Below are positions 16,426 through 24,686 of a stretch of 64,000 bases of DNA, piece by piece. The first letter of the stretch is position 1; the number at the start of each line of letters is the position of its first letter. The stretch is from contig NZ_JAEUWU010000004.1 in the NCBI RefSeq assembly GCF_019754945.1, forward strand, positions 333,911 through 397,910, read 5' to 3'. The position numbers and the translations under genes are program-made. This DNA is from Corynebacterium pseudokroppenstedtii. Its GTDB lineage: Bacteria; Actinomycetota; Actinomycetes; Mycobacteriales; Mycobacteriaceae. The notes under the pieces are model-generated. The model was not told the DNA's origin, did not search any database, and saw only the letters and a list, made by a program, of their open reading frames with translations.

Positions 16426-18570
16426 ATGGATTCAAACACCCTACTAGGGGGCCGATACACACTTTCCGAAATCATCGGCACAGGAGGAATGTCCGACGTT
16501 TACGCCGGCACCGACACCCTCCTCGGACGCGACGTCGCCGTGAAAATGATGCGGCCCGACCTCGCGCGCGACACCACGTTCCTCGAACGATTCCGTCGCG
16601 AAGCGCTCAACGCCGCCAAGCTCAACCACCACGCCATCGTCGCCGTCTACGACACCGGGCAGACAAGCGAAGCTGACGGCTCCGTCCCCTACATCGTCAT
16701 GGAACGCGTCCGCGGACGCACCCTCCGCGACATCATCCGCGAGGACGGGCCCCTCGATCCCGAGTATGCCGCCACCGTCATGGCCGACGTCGCCGACGCA
16801 CTCCACTTCTCCCACGAAGCGGGCATCGTCCACCGCGATATCAAGCCCGCCAACATCATGATTACGGCCACCGGGTCCGTGAAAGTCATGGACTTCGGTA
16901 TCGCGCGGGCGCTTGGCGACGCGACGTCCTCCATGACGCAGACCGCGGCCGTCATCGGCACCGCGCAATACCTCTCTCCTGAGCAGGCGCGCGGGCACTC
17001 CGCCGACCCACGATCCGACATCTACGCCAGCGGGTGCGTACTCTACGAACTGATCACGGGACAGCCGCCCTTCCAGGGCGAATCGCCGTTCTCCGTCGCG
17101 TACCAACACGTGCAAAGCACACCGGTACCGCCGTCGCACGTCGACGGCATCAGCCTCGATCCGACCACCGCCACCAACGTCGACGCCGTGATCATGACAG
17201 CGATGGCCAAGGACCCGGCCGACCGCTATGACGATGCCGCCGATTTCGCCGACGATCTTCGACGCCTGGCTAACCACCGCACACCGCTGGCTGCACAGCA
17301 TCGGACTAACCCGTACAGCCCGATGCCGCATCAGAACGATCCCAGCGATGTCGCGACCACCGTCATGCCCGCTGCAGGGGCTGCTGGTACCGCGGGAGCT
17401 GCCGGCGTCGCGGCTGGGAGCGGCGCGCACAGTGCGGCCACCCAAGGTGCCCACGCAGCGCAACCTAACTCGTTAGACGCCCCCGACCAAGCGCAAGGAG
17501 CACATGCGGCTGTCGCACCTGCAGGAAGCGACACCGCTACGCGGAACTCCGGCGGCAGACACGCCAGCAAGCACTCCGAGCAGGGAGAAAAGAAACGCAG
17601 CACACTATCCACATGGATACGGATCATCTGGACGCTCGTTATCCTCGCCGTCCTCGGGATCGGCGGTGCCATCGCATGGTCCTACTACCACGACAACACC
17701 ACGAGCAGCAGCCTCCCCCACGTCGAGAATAACGACAACAAAAAGATAAGCATCCCCGACGTTCGGAACCTCACCGAGGACGACGCGATCGCCAAGCTCG
17801 AAGACGCCGGATTCAAGGTGAAAACGTGGGAAGCGTCTAATGCCGACGTCGAAAAGGGCCATGTCATTGACACGAGCCCGGCAGCGGGATCGCAAGTGCC
17901 CAAGGGCACCCAGGTCACGCTCACCATTTCCACTGGAAAAGAGCAAACCGACGTACCGAACCTCACGGGGAAGGACACGCAAGAGGCTTCGCAGCTGCTC
18001 CAAGAAGCCGGGCTTGTGCTCGACCAAACGGTGAAAGAGGCGCCATCGGACAGCGTGGCCTCCGGCCGGATTATCGAGCAAACACCGGCGTCGGGTTCCC
18101 ACGTCGCCAAGGGCAGTAGTGTGACTATCACGGTGTCCACCGGGCCCGAACGCGTCCGGGTGCCCGTCGTCACTGGTCAATCGATCGACGACGCACGCGG
18201 CAACCTCGAAGGTGCCGGGTTCAAGGTGACGGTCACCGAAGTCGATTCCACCCGCCCCGAAGGCACGGTGCTCCGCACCGCCAACGAAGGCAATCAGATG
18301 CCCAAGGGAGCAACGATCGAGCTTCAGGTCTCCCGCGGTAACCAGCTGACGATGCCTAACCTGGTCGGGCAAAGCACGAGCCAGGCGCTATCCGCCTTGC
18401 GCTCGGCCGGATGGACCGGTGGGACCGCTCGGCTGACCACACACGATCAAAAGACGAACGATCTCACTAAGATCAACGAGATCATGACTCAGTCGATCCC
18501 CGCTGGTCAGGCCGTCGACAAAGACTCGACGATCGATGTCGGTGTCGGCTCGTTCAGCCTCCTGCCCTAG
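16426..18570 (+). CDS. pknB: Ser/Thr protein kinase PknB with four PASTA domains
   Basis: A 714-residue receptor kinase. The cytoplasmic kinase domain (about 10-280) has GTGGMSDVYAG, VAVKMM, HRDIKPANIM and DFGIARA. A long Ala/Gly-rich juxtamembrane linker follows. One helix at about 396-418 leads to four PASTA repeats (starting near IPDVRNLT, DVPNLTG, VPVVTGQ and MPNLVGQ) that bind muropeptides or lipid II outside the cell. It is the central regulator of elongation and division in this phylum. Last gene of the operon, followed by a strong terminator. Confidence 0.96.
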   Translation: MDSNTLLGGRYTLSEIIGTGGMSDVYAGTDTLLGRDVAVKMMRPDLARDTTFLERFRREALNAAKLNHHAIVAVYDTGQTSEADGSVPYIVMERVRGRTLRDIIREDGPLDPEYAATVMADVADALHFSHEAGIVHRDIKPANIMITATGSVKVMDFGIARALGDATSSMTQTAAVIGTAQYLSPEQARGHSADPRSDIYASGCVLYELITGQPPFQGESPFSVAYQHVQSTPVPPSHVDGISLDPTTATNVDAVIMTAMAKDPADRYDDAADFADDLRRLANHRTPLAAQHRTNPYSPMPHQNDPSDVATTVMPAAGAAGTAGAAGVAAGSGAHSAATQGAHAAQPNSLDAPDQAQGAHAAVAPAGSDTATRNSGGRHASKHSEQGEKKRSTLSTWIRIIWTLVILAVLGIGGAIAWSYYHDNTTSSSLPHVENNDNKKISIPDVRNLTEDDAIAKLEDAGFKVKTWEASNADVEKGHVIDTSPAAGSQVPKGTQVTLTISTGKEQTDVPNLTGKDTQEASQLLQEAGLVLDQTVKEAPSDSVASGRIIEQTPASGSHVAKGSSVTITVSTGPERVRVPVVTGQSIDDARGNLEGAGFKVTVTEVDSTRPEGTVLRTANEGNQMPKGATIELQVSRGNQLTMPNLVGQSTSQALSALRSAGWTGGTARLTTHDQKTNDLTKINEIMTQSIPAGQAVDKDSTIDVGVGSFSLLP

Positions 18571-18602
18571 AAGCGGGAGGTCGGGGAGACTACAAGCGGC
18601 TA

Positions 18603-18641
18603 GTTGATGAATTAGTACACACCACATGTACGGTTCACCAA
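18603..18641. repeat. Imperfect hairpin just before the terminator
   Basis: GTTGATGAA (18603-18611) and TTCACCAAC (18633-18641) pair with one G-T, and inside them GTACA pairs with TGTAC. It lies in the pknB 3' region, directly ahead of the terminator. Role unknown; it may stabilise the mRNA end. Confidence 0.4.
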
Positions 18642-18648
18642 CTCACTA

Positions 18649-18697
18649 AAAACCGCAGCCCCGGGCACAACAAAGCGCCCGGGGCTGCGGTTTTGAT
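18649..18697. terminator. Strong bidirectional terminator between pknB and the minus-strand genes
   Basis: A perfect 18-bp stem (18649-18666 with 18677-18694), loop acaacaaagc, with an A-run on the left arm and TTTTGATTT on the right. It works in both directions, closing pknB and the convergent gene at 18711. Confidence 0.95.
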
Positions 18698-18710
18698 TTC
18701 TATTCGTCGA

Positions 18711-19175
18711 TTAAACCAAGGCCTCCAGGTTTTTTAATTCCGGTTGCTGGAGGTCGAGCTCCTCAACATCCCACTTCTTGGTAGAGTCCAGAGCTTCCAC
18801 GACTTGAGCCATATCAATGCTGTCGTGAAGTTCGTTCATATCCAATTGCCAAAGAGTTTTAGCGTCGTGCGTTGAAACGACAAGCACGCACAACTTGATA
18901 CTCTCGGGCTCCCTAGCAGGCAGACAAATGGGAACAATGACATGTTCCTCGCCAGTCTCAAAGTGGCGGCTAGCAGCCTCTCGTATGTCGGAAGCCGAAG
19001 TGTTTCCAAGTGCCGGAACGATGACAGGCATAGTCTCAACGCCCAACCACTCCATTAGGCGAATACGCTCACCGGTTTGGTTAAGAAAAGAGCGGAAGAG
19101 CTGTGCAACAGCCATGTGAGAACGAAAGTTACGCTTTTGCTCCTCAGTCTCATTCTTCTTGGTGTTCGGCGCCAC
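18711..19175 (-). CDS. Unknown 154-residue protein between pknB and pabA
   Basis: I do not recognise this protein. It starts with GTG, has a basic N-terminus (KKNETEEQKRNFRSH), and is otherwise soluble and acidic towards the end. It is predicted mixed alpha/beta with no signal peptide, membrane helix or Cys-rich motif. Its base composition is lower in G+C than the flanking genes, as seen in AAA- and TT-rich codons, which may mean recent acquisition. A TAGAAT hexamer 8 bases before the GTG could be a near-leaderless -10. It ends next to the bidirectional terminator. It is probably real because the frame is long and has a plausible promoter and terminator. Confidence 0.6.
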   Translation of the reverse strand: MAPNTKKNETEEQKRNFRSHMAVAQLFRSFLNQTGERIRLMEWLGVETMPVIVPALGNTSASDIREAASRHFETGEEHVIVPICLPAREPESIKLCVLVVSTHDAKTLWQLDMNELHDSIDMAQVVEALDSTKKWDVEELDLQQPELKNLEALV

Positions 19176-19245
19176 GCCCAGAAATTCTAATTCAGACTTA
19201 GATTTCTCAGGAAGACCCCTTCATACGTAGCCACTTTCACGCGAC

Positions 19246-19914
19246 CTACAGCCCCGACAAGACAGCGTTGTGCCGATTCTCCAGCTCACGCACGCGTTCC
19301 TCGTCGACAGGAAAACCAGCGCACCCCATCCAATTCGCCACAATCCGGTGGCCGCAGCTCGTCATGATCGACTCCGGGTGGAACTGCACACCATGCAAAG
19401 GCAGCGACACATGCCGCATGGACATCACCATCCCCGAATCCGACCGGCCGGTCACCACCAACTCGTCCGGCAACGACGCCTCATCCACCGTCAACGAGTG
19501 GTATCGCGTCACCGTCACCGGATCCGGCAAACCCCGCATCACGCCAGAACCGTCATGCCACACCGGCGATGTCTTCCCGTGCAACAACTCATCCGCACGG
19601 ACCACCGAACCACCCAAAGCCTCGGCCAACGCCTGATGCCCCAAACACACACCCAGCATCGGCACCTCATGGCGGATACATGCCTTGATCAGCGGAATCG
19701 ACTGACCTGCCGCCGACGGAGTTCCGGGCCCCGGCGAAATCAACACCCCGTCGAAACGCTGAACTACCGACCGGCCCGCAGCCTGATCCTCCGTAGAATC
19801 CACCAAACGGTCGTCGTCGTTACGCCACACCGTGCACGTCTCTCCCAGCTGCCCGATGTACTGCACAAGGTTGTACACAAAACTGTCATAATTATCGACG
19901 ACGAGAATCCGCAT
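19246..19914 (-). CDS. pabA: Aminodeoxychorismate/anthranilate synthase glutamine amidotransferase
   Basis: A 222-residue class I glutamine amidotransferase that supplies ammonia to PabB (folate) or TrpE (tryptophan). It has VVDNYDSFVYNLVQY at the N-terminus, SPGPGTP, the nucleophile in GVCLGHQA, and the HPES triad segment in GVQFHPESIMT. A short insert (DSTEDQAAGRSVV) precedes the glycine-rich loop. Its convergent position opposite pknB is the conserved actinobacterial arrangement (trpG next to pknB in mycobacteria), which favours PabA. A TAGTAT hexamer sits 7 bases before the ATG and no Shine-Dalgarno motif is visible. Confidence 0.92.
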   Translation of the reverse strand: MRILVVDNYDSFVYNLVQYIGQLGETCTVWRNDDDRLVDSTEDQAAGRSVVQRFDGVLISPGPGTPSAAGQSIPLIKACIRHEVPMLGVCLGHQALAEALGGSVVRADELLHGKTSPVWHDGSGVMRGLPDPVTVTRYHSLTVDEASLPDELVVTGRSDSGMVMSMRHVSLPLHGVQFHPESIMTSCGHRIVANWMGCAGFPVDEERVRELENRHNAVLSGL

Positions 19915-19921
19915 ACCGGCA

Positions 19922-19927
19922 ATACTA
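19922..19927 (-). promoter_or_regulatory. -10 hexamer TAGTAT for leaderless pabA
   Basis: On the minus strand TAGTAT is followed by 7 bases (TGCCGGT) and then the ATG at 19914, which places the transcript start at the start codon. Confidence 0.55.
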
Positions 19928-19986
19928 ACGGCACACCGAACTCGCAGCGTAGCTACCTCGCTATCACTGGCCCCTGTTACCGCCGG

Positions 19987-20913
19987 TTACTGAGCAGACC
20001 CCTTGAGCCGGACACGTTCACCCGGCAACCACGCCCACTGCTTCACCCGCCACGAACCGCACGACTGGTCAACATCTGAATACGACGCCGCAGCCAGATC
20101 CAACGATGCTGGGGAATCCAACACAATCCACCGGCAATTCGACACATAGCCGTCCTGCACGAAATGGGCCTCCACGCCAGCCAGCTGACCTGCAATAAAG
20201 CGCATCACCGACCCGTGAACAACCACAATAAGATCACTGGGTGTACTCGTATCCGACTCCACCGCACCAGAAACAAGGAGCGGCAGCATCGGGGTAATGC
20301 CCTCCAGGAAGCGACGGCGCGTTTCCCATCCGGACTGTCCGCCGGGCATACGCATATCCATCTTTCCCGATGACCACTGCAACTGGGTGTAGCGATACGT
20401 GTGTATCGACTCCATGTCGGTGTTCATTTCCAGATCACCGGCGGTGACCTCGGTCAAACCAGGGATTGCCGTTGGCACAGTGGGATTATCCGGCTCGGCC
20501 GTGATGGGGGCGGTCATCACCCCATCTGGCGACGGCGACGCGGTATATACCGACGCGCCCTGGTTCACCATCCCCTGCGCGGCAAAACGGGCGGTTTTCC
20601 TGGCGCGGAGTGCTTCCGAACTGATAATGACCGGCCGCGGTGAGCCCGCTGACTCGTTCCCGTGCTGCGCCTCGCCTGCTCCGGAGAGGGTGCCGTCGGC
20701 AACGATTCGCTCACCACCGGTAAAAGCCTGCTCAACGCCCATTGATGTTAAATCGGCGCCAGGCACAGCGGTATCGAGAGCGGTGATGAGGTTGGACGTC
20801 GTCTGCCCGTGGCGGAAGAGAATCAGCCGTCCGCGGGACGCGCCCTGCTGCTTCTCCTCCGATGCATGGCCGTGTGATGTGCCACTGTTGACTGTTGTAC
20901 CCACGCTATTCAC
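19987..20913 (-). CDS. Histidine phosphatase family protein (phosphoglycerate-mutase-like)
   Basis: A 308-residue protein of the histidine phosphatase superfamily. The phosphorylated His lies in LILFRHGQTTSN near residue 33, and the second catalytic His in VVVHGSVMRFIAGQ. A Gly/Ser-rich first 28 residues precede the fold. GTG 20913 follows ggagg at good spacing. The gene lies 91 bases downstream of pheA on the same strand, an arrangement also known in C. glutamicum. Substrate unknown; a role as a glycolytic mutase is less likely than a broad phosphatase. Confidence 0.85.
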   Translation of the reverse strand: MNSVGTTVNSGTSHGHASEEKQQGASRGRLILFRHGQTTSNLITALDTAVPGADLTSMGVEQAFTGGERIVADGTLSGAGEAQHGNESAGSPRPVIISSEALRARKTARFAAQGMVNQGASVYTASPSPDGVMTAPITAEPDNPTVPTAIPGLTEVTAGDLEMNTDMESIHTYRYTQLQWSSGKMDMRMPGGQSGWETRRRFLEGITPMLPLLVSGAVESDTSTPSDLIVVVHGSVMRFIAGQLAGVEAHFVQDGYVSNCRWIVLDSPASLDLAAASYSDVDQSCGSWRVKQWAWLPGERVRLKGSAQ

Positions 20914-21003
20914 CTGTTTTCCTCCAGCCGTTTGTCATCATTCTGTACTCGCTGTACCCGCTCACAGCGTGCCTCTGTGCCGACGGTCCAGCGTTGTATC
21001 GCT

Positions 21004-22155
21004 TTACCACAGGACATCGGTCTCCGGGGCGGTCCCTTCCGCGCGATGAGCAACCCACTCCTGCGCGGTAAACCACTCAGCGGGAGTTGCCGTCGACGGT
21101 TTATCCGGGCTCATGGTGGACGACGGAGCCGCAGCATCGGACGTCGTCGCCCCGTGGGGCCCGTCGTCCATCGGCCATGACCCGAGGAAGCGCAGCACCT
21201 GGACCGTTCTGTGCAAATGCTGCAAAGCCGTCGCCACATGAGGATCAGAAATATGCCCGCTCATGTCCATATAAAAGCGGTATTCTCCCAGCGCTTTCCG
21301 TGTCGGGCGAGACTCGATGCGCGTTAAATCCACGCCATTCGACGAGACCACCGTCAGCGTACGAGCCAGCGCGCCCGGCTCATTGCGGACGTTAAAGACG
21401 ACCGACGTGCGATCACGACCCGTGTGAGCAGTAGGTTTACCCGGCTTACCCACCAACACGAAGCGAGTCTGCGCGCCGGTCACATCGGCAACGCCATCGG
21501 CTAGTGAGTACAAGCCATACAGCTGCCCGGCGCGGGCAGGCGCTGCGGCGGCGTCGACCTCTCCTCGGGCGACCATCTCTGCAGCTGCGGCATTGGATCG
21601 GGCAGCAACGAACTCGGCCGGCGGGAGGTGGTGATCAATCCACGATGTCACTTGGGGACGGGCGACGGGGTGCGCGCTCCAAGTGGTGATGCCCTGAGGG
21701 CGGGTGCCCGGCCGGACGAGGATAGAGAAGGCGATCGGGATGGCGATTTCACGATAGATCTGTAGCGGGTGCGATCCTGCGAGCGCATCGAAAGTCCTGG
21801 TAACAGGGCCTTCAACTGAGCTTTCAATGGCAACGCACGCCCAATCGGCGCGGCCACGAATAACAGCGTCAACAGCGTGTTGAGGCGAGTCGACGGGGAG
21901 CGGAACTATTCGGTGACCGTGTGCGGTGATGGGCTCGGTGGCTTTCACGCCGCTGCTTTCTGGCCCAGCAGCCCCCGTCCTTGCGCCCTGGGGCGGCGTG
22001 TCGCACCACCCACGGCCGGCGAATTCCAGCATGGCCATTTCCGTAAACGTCCCTGAGGGTCCGAGAAATGCGACGACGGGAATGTCCCGCTCGGATGTCT
22101 CGGGTGTGTGACTGGTTTGATTCGTTCCCACGCTTTTTGACTGCTCGCTACTCAT
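21004..22155 (-). CDS. pheA: Prephenate dehydratase
   Basis: A 383-residue enzyme that converts prephenate to phenylpyruvate in phenylalanine synthesis. The catalytic domain opens with VVAFLGPSGTFTEMA near residue 26 and contains CVAIESSVEGPVTRTFD. The ACT domain (FNVRNEPGALARTL, then RIESRPTRKALGEYRFYMD) mediates feedback inhibition by phenylalanine. The last 70 or so residues beyond the ACT domain are an extra, Ser/Ala-rich extension absent from the usual 300-320-residue enzymes. There is no chorismate mutase domain. ATG 22155 is preceded by aggtgg. Confidence 0.93.
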   Translation of the reverse strand: MSSEQSKSVGTNQTSHTPETSERDIPVVAFLGPSGTFTEMAMLEFAGRGWCDTPPQGARTGAAGPESSGVKATEPITAHGHRIVPLPVDSPQHAVDAVIRGRADWACVAIESSVEGPVTRTFDALAGSHPLQIYREIAIPIAFSILVRPGTRPQGITTWSAHPVARPQVTSWIDHHLPPAEFVAARSNAAAAEMVARGEVDAAAAPARAGQLYGLYSLADGVADVTGAQTRFVLVGKPGKPTAHTGRDRTSVVFNVRNEPGALARTLTVVSSNGVDLTRIESRPTRKALGEYRFYMDMSGHISDPHVATALQHLHRTVQVLRFLGSWPMDDGPHGATTSDAAAPSSTMSPDKPSTATPAEWFTAQEWVAHRAEGTAPETDVLW

Positions 22156-22253
22156 TCCACCTGCCTATGTCGTGTTCTCTTCAACCCTAAACCACCGGGA
22201 ATCAAGAATCAGATAGACAAGGTGGTGGTGGCGCAACCGTATCCGCCTCCCCG

Positions 22254-22259
22254 TAGGCT
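22254..22259 (+). promoter_or_regulatory. -10 hexamer TAGGCT for leaderless amidase
   Basis: TAGGCT, 7 bases, then ATG 22267. No Shine-Dalgarno sequence is present in between. Confidence 0.5.
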
Positions 22260-22266
22260 GTCAGGT

Positions 22267-23706
22267 ATGGATTTCCACGACGTGCTGGACGCCCCTTTGG
22301 CCGATATCCTCGCTATGGTGCGCGGTGGGCGTCGTCGCGTCGGAACTCAGGAGGCCGGTACACCTTTTGACCAGCATAGTCGTGACCAGCATCTTTCCCC
22401 GGACGTGCTGGCGGGCCTCGCGCGGGACTGTGTGCAGACCGCCCGGGAGTCAACCGGGCTAAGCACACAAGAGCTGGGTTTTGCCCTGGACGAGATTCCC
22501 GTGACGTACCCGAGCGCTCAGCGCAGTAGCGGCCCATTCGCCGGCTTACCTATTCCGATTAAGGATTTGCTCCCTGTGCGGGGGATTCCCTGCACGCAAG
22601 GTTCGGCCGACCGAGTGTCGGTGCCGGAGAAGAATGACCCCGTGGCGGATGCATTATTGGGCGCGGGCGCCACCATTTTCGGAGCGTCGGCGACCTCTGA
22701 GCTGGGCTTATCGTGTTATACGGAACCGACTCATCTTCCGGCGGTCGTTAATCCGGCCTTGCCCGAGCGCACGCCGGGTGGCTCGTCGGGCGGGGCGGCG
22801 GCGCTGGTTGCGCGCGGTATCGTCCCGGTGGCGCATGGGAGCGATGGCGGCGGCTCGATCCGCGTCCCCGCCGCTTGTTGCGGGATCGTCGGATTTAAGC
22901 CTCCGCACGATCCAACCGATGGGCAGCTGCGCGCGGATGGTTTTCTGGCGCGCACTGTTGCGGATGTCGCGGTGGCGTCGTCGTTAATTACTTTTCCTGG
23001 GCAACCGCGGGTGACTCGGACCCAGTGGGTTCCGGGGACGCCGAATATGAGTGTTCCTTCTCGACGTCTGCGTGTGGGAATTTTGACGAAACCGCTGCAT
23101 AGTGTGGGGCACACTGCGTCGAGCCCTGCGCCCCGTCCGACGTCGAATTCCATGATGACAGGCGCTCTTCGGATTGCTGCCGATCGCGTGAGGGCGGCGG
23201 GCCATGATGTTGTTCCCGTGACCAGCCCATATCCACCGGAGACGATTGAGCTTCTGCGCATCGTGCTGGCGTACCGGTGCAGAAATCTAGATGGCGCGTT
23301 GTCCCCGCTGAGCACGTATTTTCGTGACCTGGGCGCGACGATCACGGCCGAGCAGTATGAAGAGACGCTGACCAGGCTTCGGGAGCTTCCTGATCTGGTG
23401 CTCGGCCAATGGTCTGATATGGCGAATGTGGATCTGGTACTGAACCCGACTATCGCGTATCCGCCGCCGCCCGTAGGCACGTTTGCAGCCTTGCCCCCCG
23501 AGGAGGATTTTGCGGCCCAAACCGCGTGGACCCCGTGGTGTACGTTGTGGAACTTGACGGGCTGGGCTGGGCTTTCGGTTCCTGTCGTAACGACGGCGAT
23601 TGACGGCCCGTGGCACGGGTGGCCGGTGAGTGTGCACGTGGGCGCTGTGGGGGATCGTGTGTCGCCGTGGGAGGTTCTTGGTGTCGGGCTTATCGTCGAA
23701 AAGTAG
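22267..23706 (+). CDS. Amidase-signature family hydrolase
   Basis: A 479-residue amidase. The Ser-cisSer-Lys triad is visible as IPIKDLLPV (Lys) and GGSSGGAAALVARG followed by SDGGGSIRVPAACCG. The fold is complete, from the N-terminal helices to the C-terminal WTPWCTLWNLTGWAGLSVP segment. It hydrolyses a carboxamide, but the substrate is not evident. It is not GatA: no gatB or gatC is adjacent and the length and C-terminus differ. I chose ATG 22267 because a -10 hexamer sits 7 bases upstream; starts further upstream lack homology. Its last 26 bases overlap the next gene. Confidence 0.88.
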   Translation: MDFHDVLDAPLADILAMVRGGRRRVGTQEAGTPFDQHSRDQHLSPDVLAGLARDCVQTARESTGLSTQELGFALDEIPVTYPSAQRSSGPFAGLPIPIKDLLPVRGIPCTQGSADRVSVPEKNDPVADALLGAGATIFGASATSELGLSCYTEPTHLPAVVNPALPERTPGGSSGGAAALVARGIVPVAHGSDGGGSIRVPAACCGIVGFKPPHDPTDGQLRADGFLARTVADVAVASSLITFPGQPRVTRTQWVPGTPNMSVPSRRLRVGILTKPLHSVGHTASSPAPRPTSNSMMTGALRIAADRVRAAGHDVVPVTSPYPPETIELLRIVLAYRCRNLDGALSPLSTYFRDLGATITAEQYEETLTRLRELPDLVLGQWSDMANVDLVLNPTIAYPPPPVGTFAALPPEEDFAAQTAWTPWCTLWNLTGWAGLSVPVVTTAIDGPWHGWPVSVHVGAVGDRVSPWEVLGVGLIVEK

Positions 23707-24451
23707 TGCCACCGCGACGCTGCGCTGGGAAATTGTCATTGTTCTGGCCGTGACATTTGGGATGTCGGGGCTGCGGGCAACGCTGCGCCTGGTGGAGGCG
23801 CTGGTATCGCCGACGCCGTTGAAGGGCCAGACCGCCCAGTTGAATCCTTCGCAGGCGCCAGCGGCGTGGCTCGATGTGTCGCTGCAGGTGTTGTCGGCGG
23901 GGACCTTGGTCGCCTGGGGCGCGCTAGCTGTGTATATGTTGTGGGTCCATCCCGTGACGACGAATCCTCTGCGGTTTTTGCGGTGGTCCGGACTGTCCGA
24001 CGTGTGGCACGGGCTGGCGGCCGCTGCGGCGATTGGCCTGCCCGGGCTGTGCTTTTATGCCGTGGCTCGCGCGTGGGGCTTGTCGACGACGGTTGATCCT
24101 GCGGCGGGGGTCCGCGCCTGGTGGTCGTACGTGTTGCTAGTCATTTCCGCGTGCGCGACGGCCTGGGCCGAGGAAGTGGTCGTCGTGGGATGGCTGCAAA
24201 CCCGCTTGGCCCAGTGTGGTGTGTCGGGGGCGCCACGCGTGGTGGTGTCGGCCCTGTTGAGAGGTCTGTATCACGTGTACCAGGGCCCGAGCGCGGGCGT
24301 GGGGAACGCGATCATGGGCCTGGTTTTTGGGACGTATTTCGAACGCACAGGCCGTGTGTGGGCGCTGGTGATTGCTCACGCGGTTATTGACTGCGTGGCT
24401 TTTGTGGGCGCGGCGCTGTTAGCCGGCCATCTGCCGTGGCTGGGGCTGTAG
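23681..24451 (+). CDS. CPBP-family intramembrane protease-like protein
   Basis: A 256-residue membrane protein with about six helices and a C-terminal CPBP (Abi) domain. Motif 1 is AEEVVVVGW near residue 163: the two Glu are present but the Arg of the usual EExxxR is a Val. Motif 2 supplies a His in RGLYHVYQG and motif 3 a His in IAHAVID. Loss of the Arg may alter activity. GTG 23681 follows gggagg at six bases and overlaps the amidase frame by 26 bases, so translation is coupled. Substrate unknown; relatives process prenylated proteins or bacteriocin-related peptides. Confidence 0.78.
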   Translation: MSGLSSKSSATATLRWEIVIVLAVTFGMSGLRATLRLVEALVSPTPLKGQTAQLNPSQAPAAWLDVSLQVLSAGTLVAWGALAVYMLWVHPVTTNPLRFLRWSGLSDVWHGLAAAAAIGLPGLCFYAVARAWGLSTTVDPAAGVRAWWSYVLLVISACATAWAEEVVVVGWLQTRLAQCGVSGAPRVVVSALLRGLYHVYQGPSAGVGNAIMGLVFGTYFERTGRVWALVIAHAVIDCVAFVGAALLAGHLPWLGL

Positions 24452-24686
24452 ATAATGTGCCCTACAAGGCCGTGTAACTCTAGCCCCACGCGTTTCGATA
24501 TACTCAACGCTTGGTTTCACCTGTAGCTGCGTCACCTGCATATCCGCGGAGCCGGATGAGCATGAACCGGATGAGCGCAGGCCCAGAGCCTGAGCATCAG
24601 TCGCTAGGCCGGAACATCCCCTGCCGTCGCCGGGGTGCTGCCAGCGTTATCACTGGTAAGCGATACTTTTGTCGGAAGGAAATTTT
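24452..24686. other. Gap before the GT87 gene
   Basis: A 235-base gap with a TATACT hexamer at 24499-24504 as a possible -10, and a short direct repeat CCGGATGAGC (24552-24561 and 24567-24576). Nothing coding was recognised. Confidence 0.35.
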
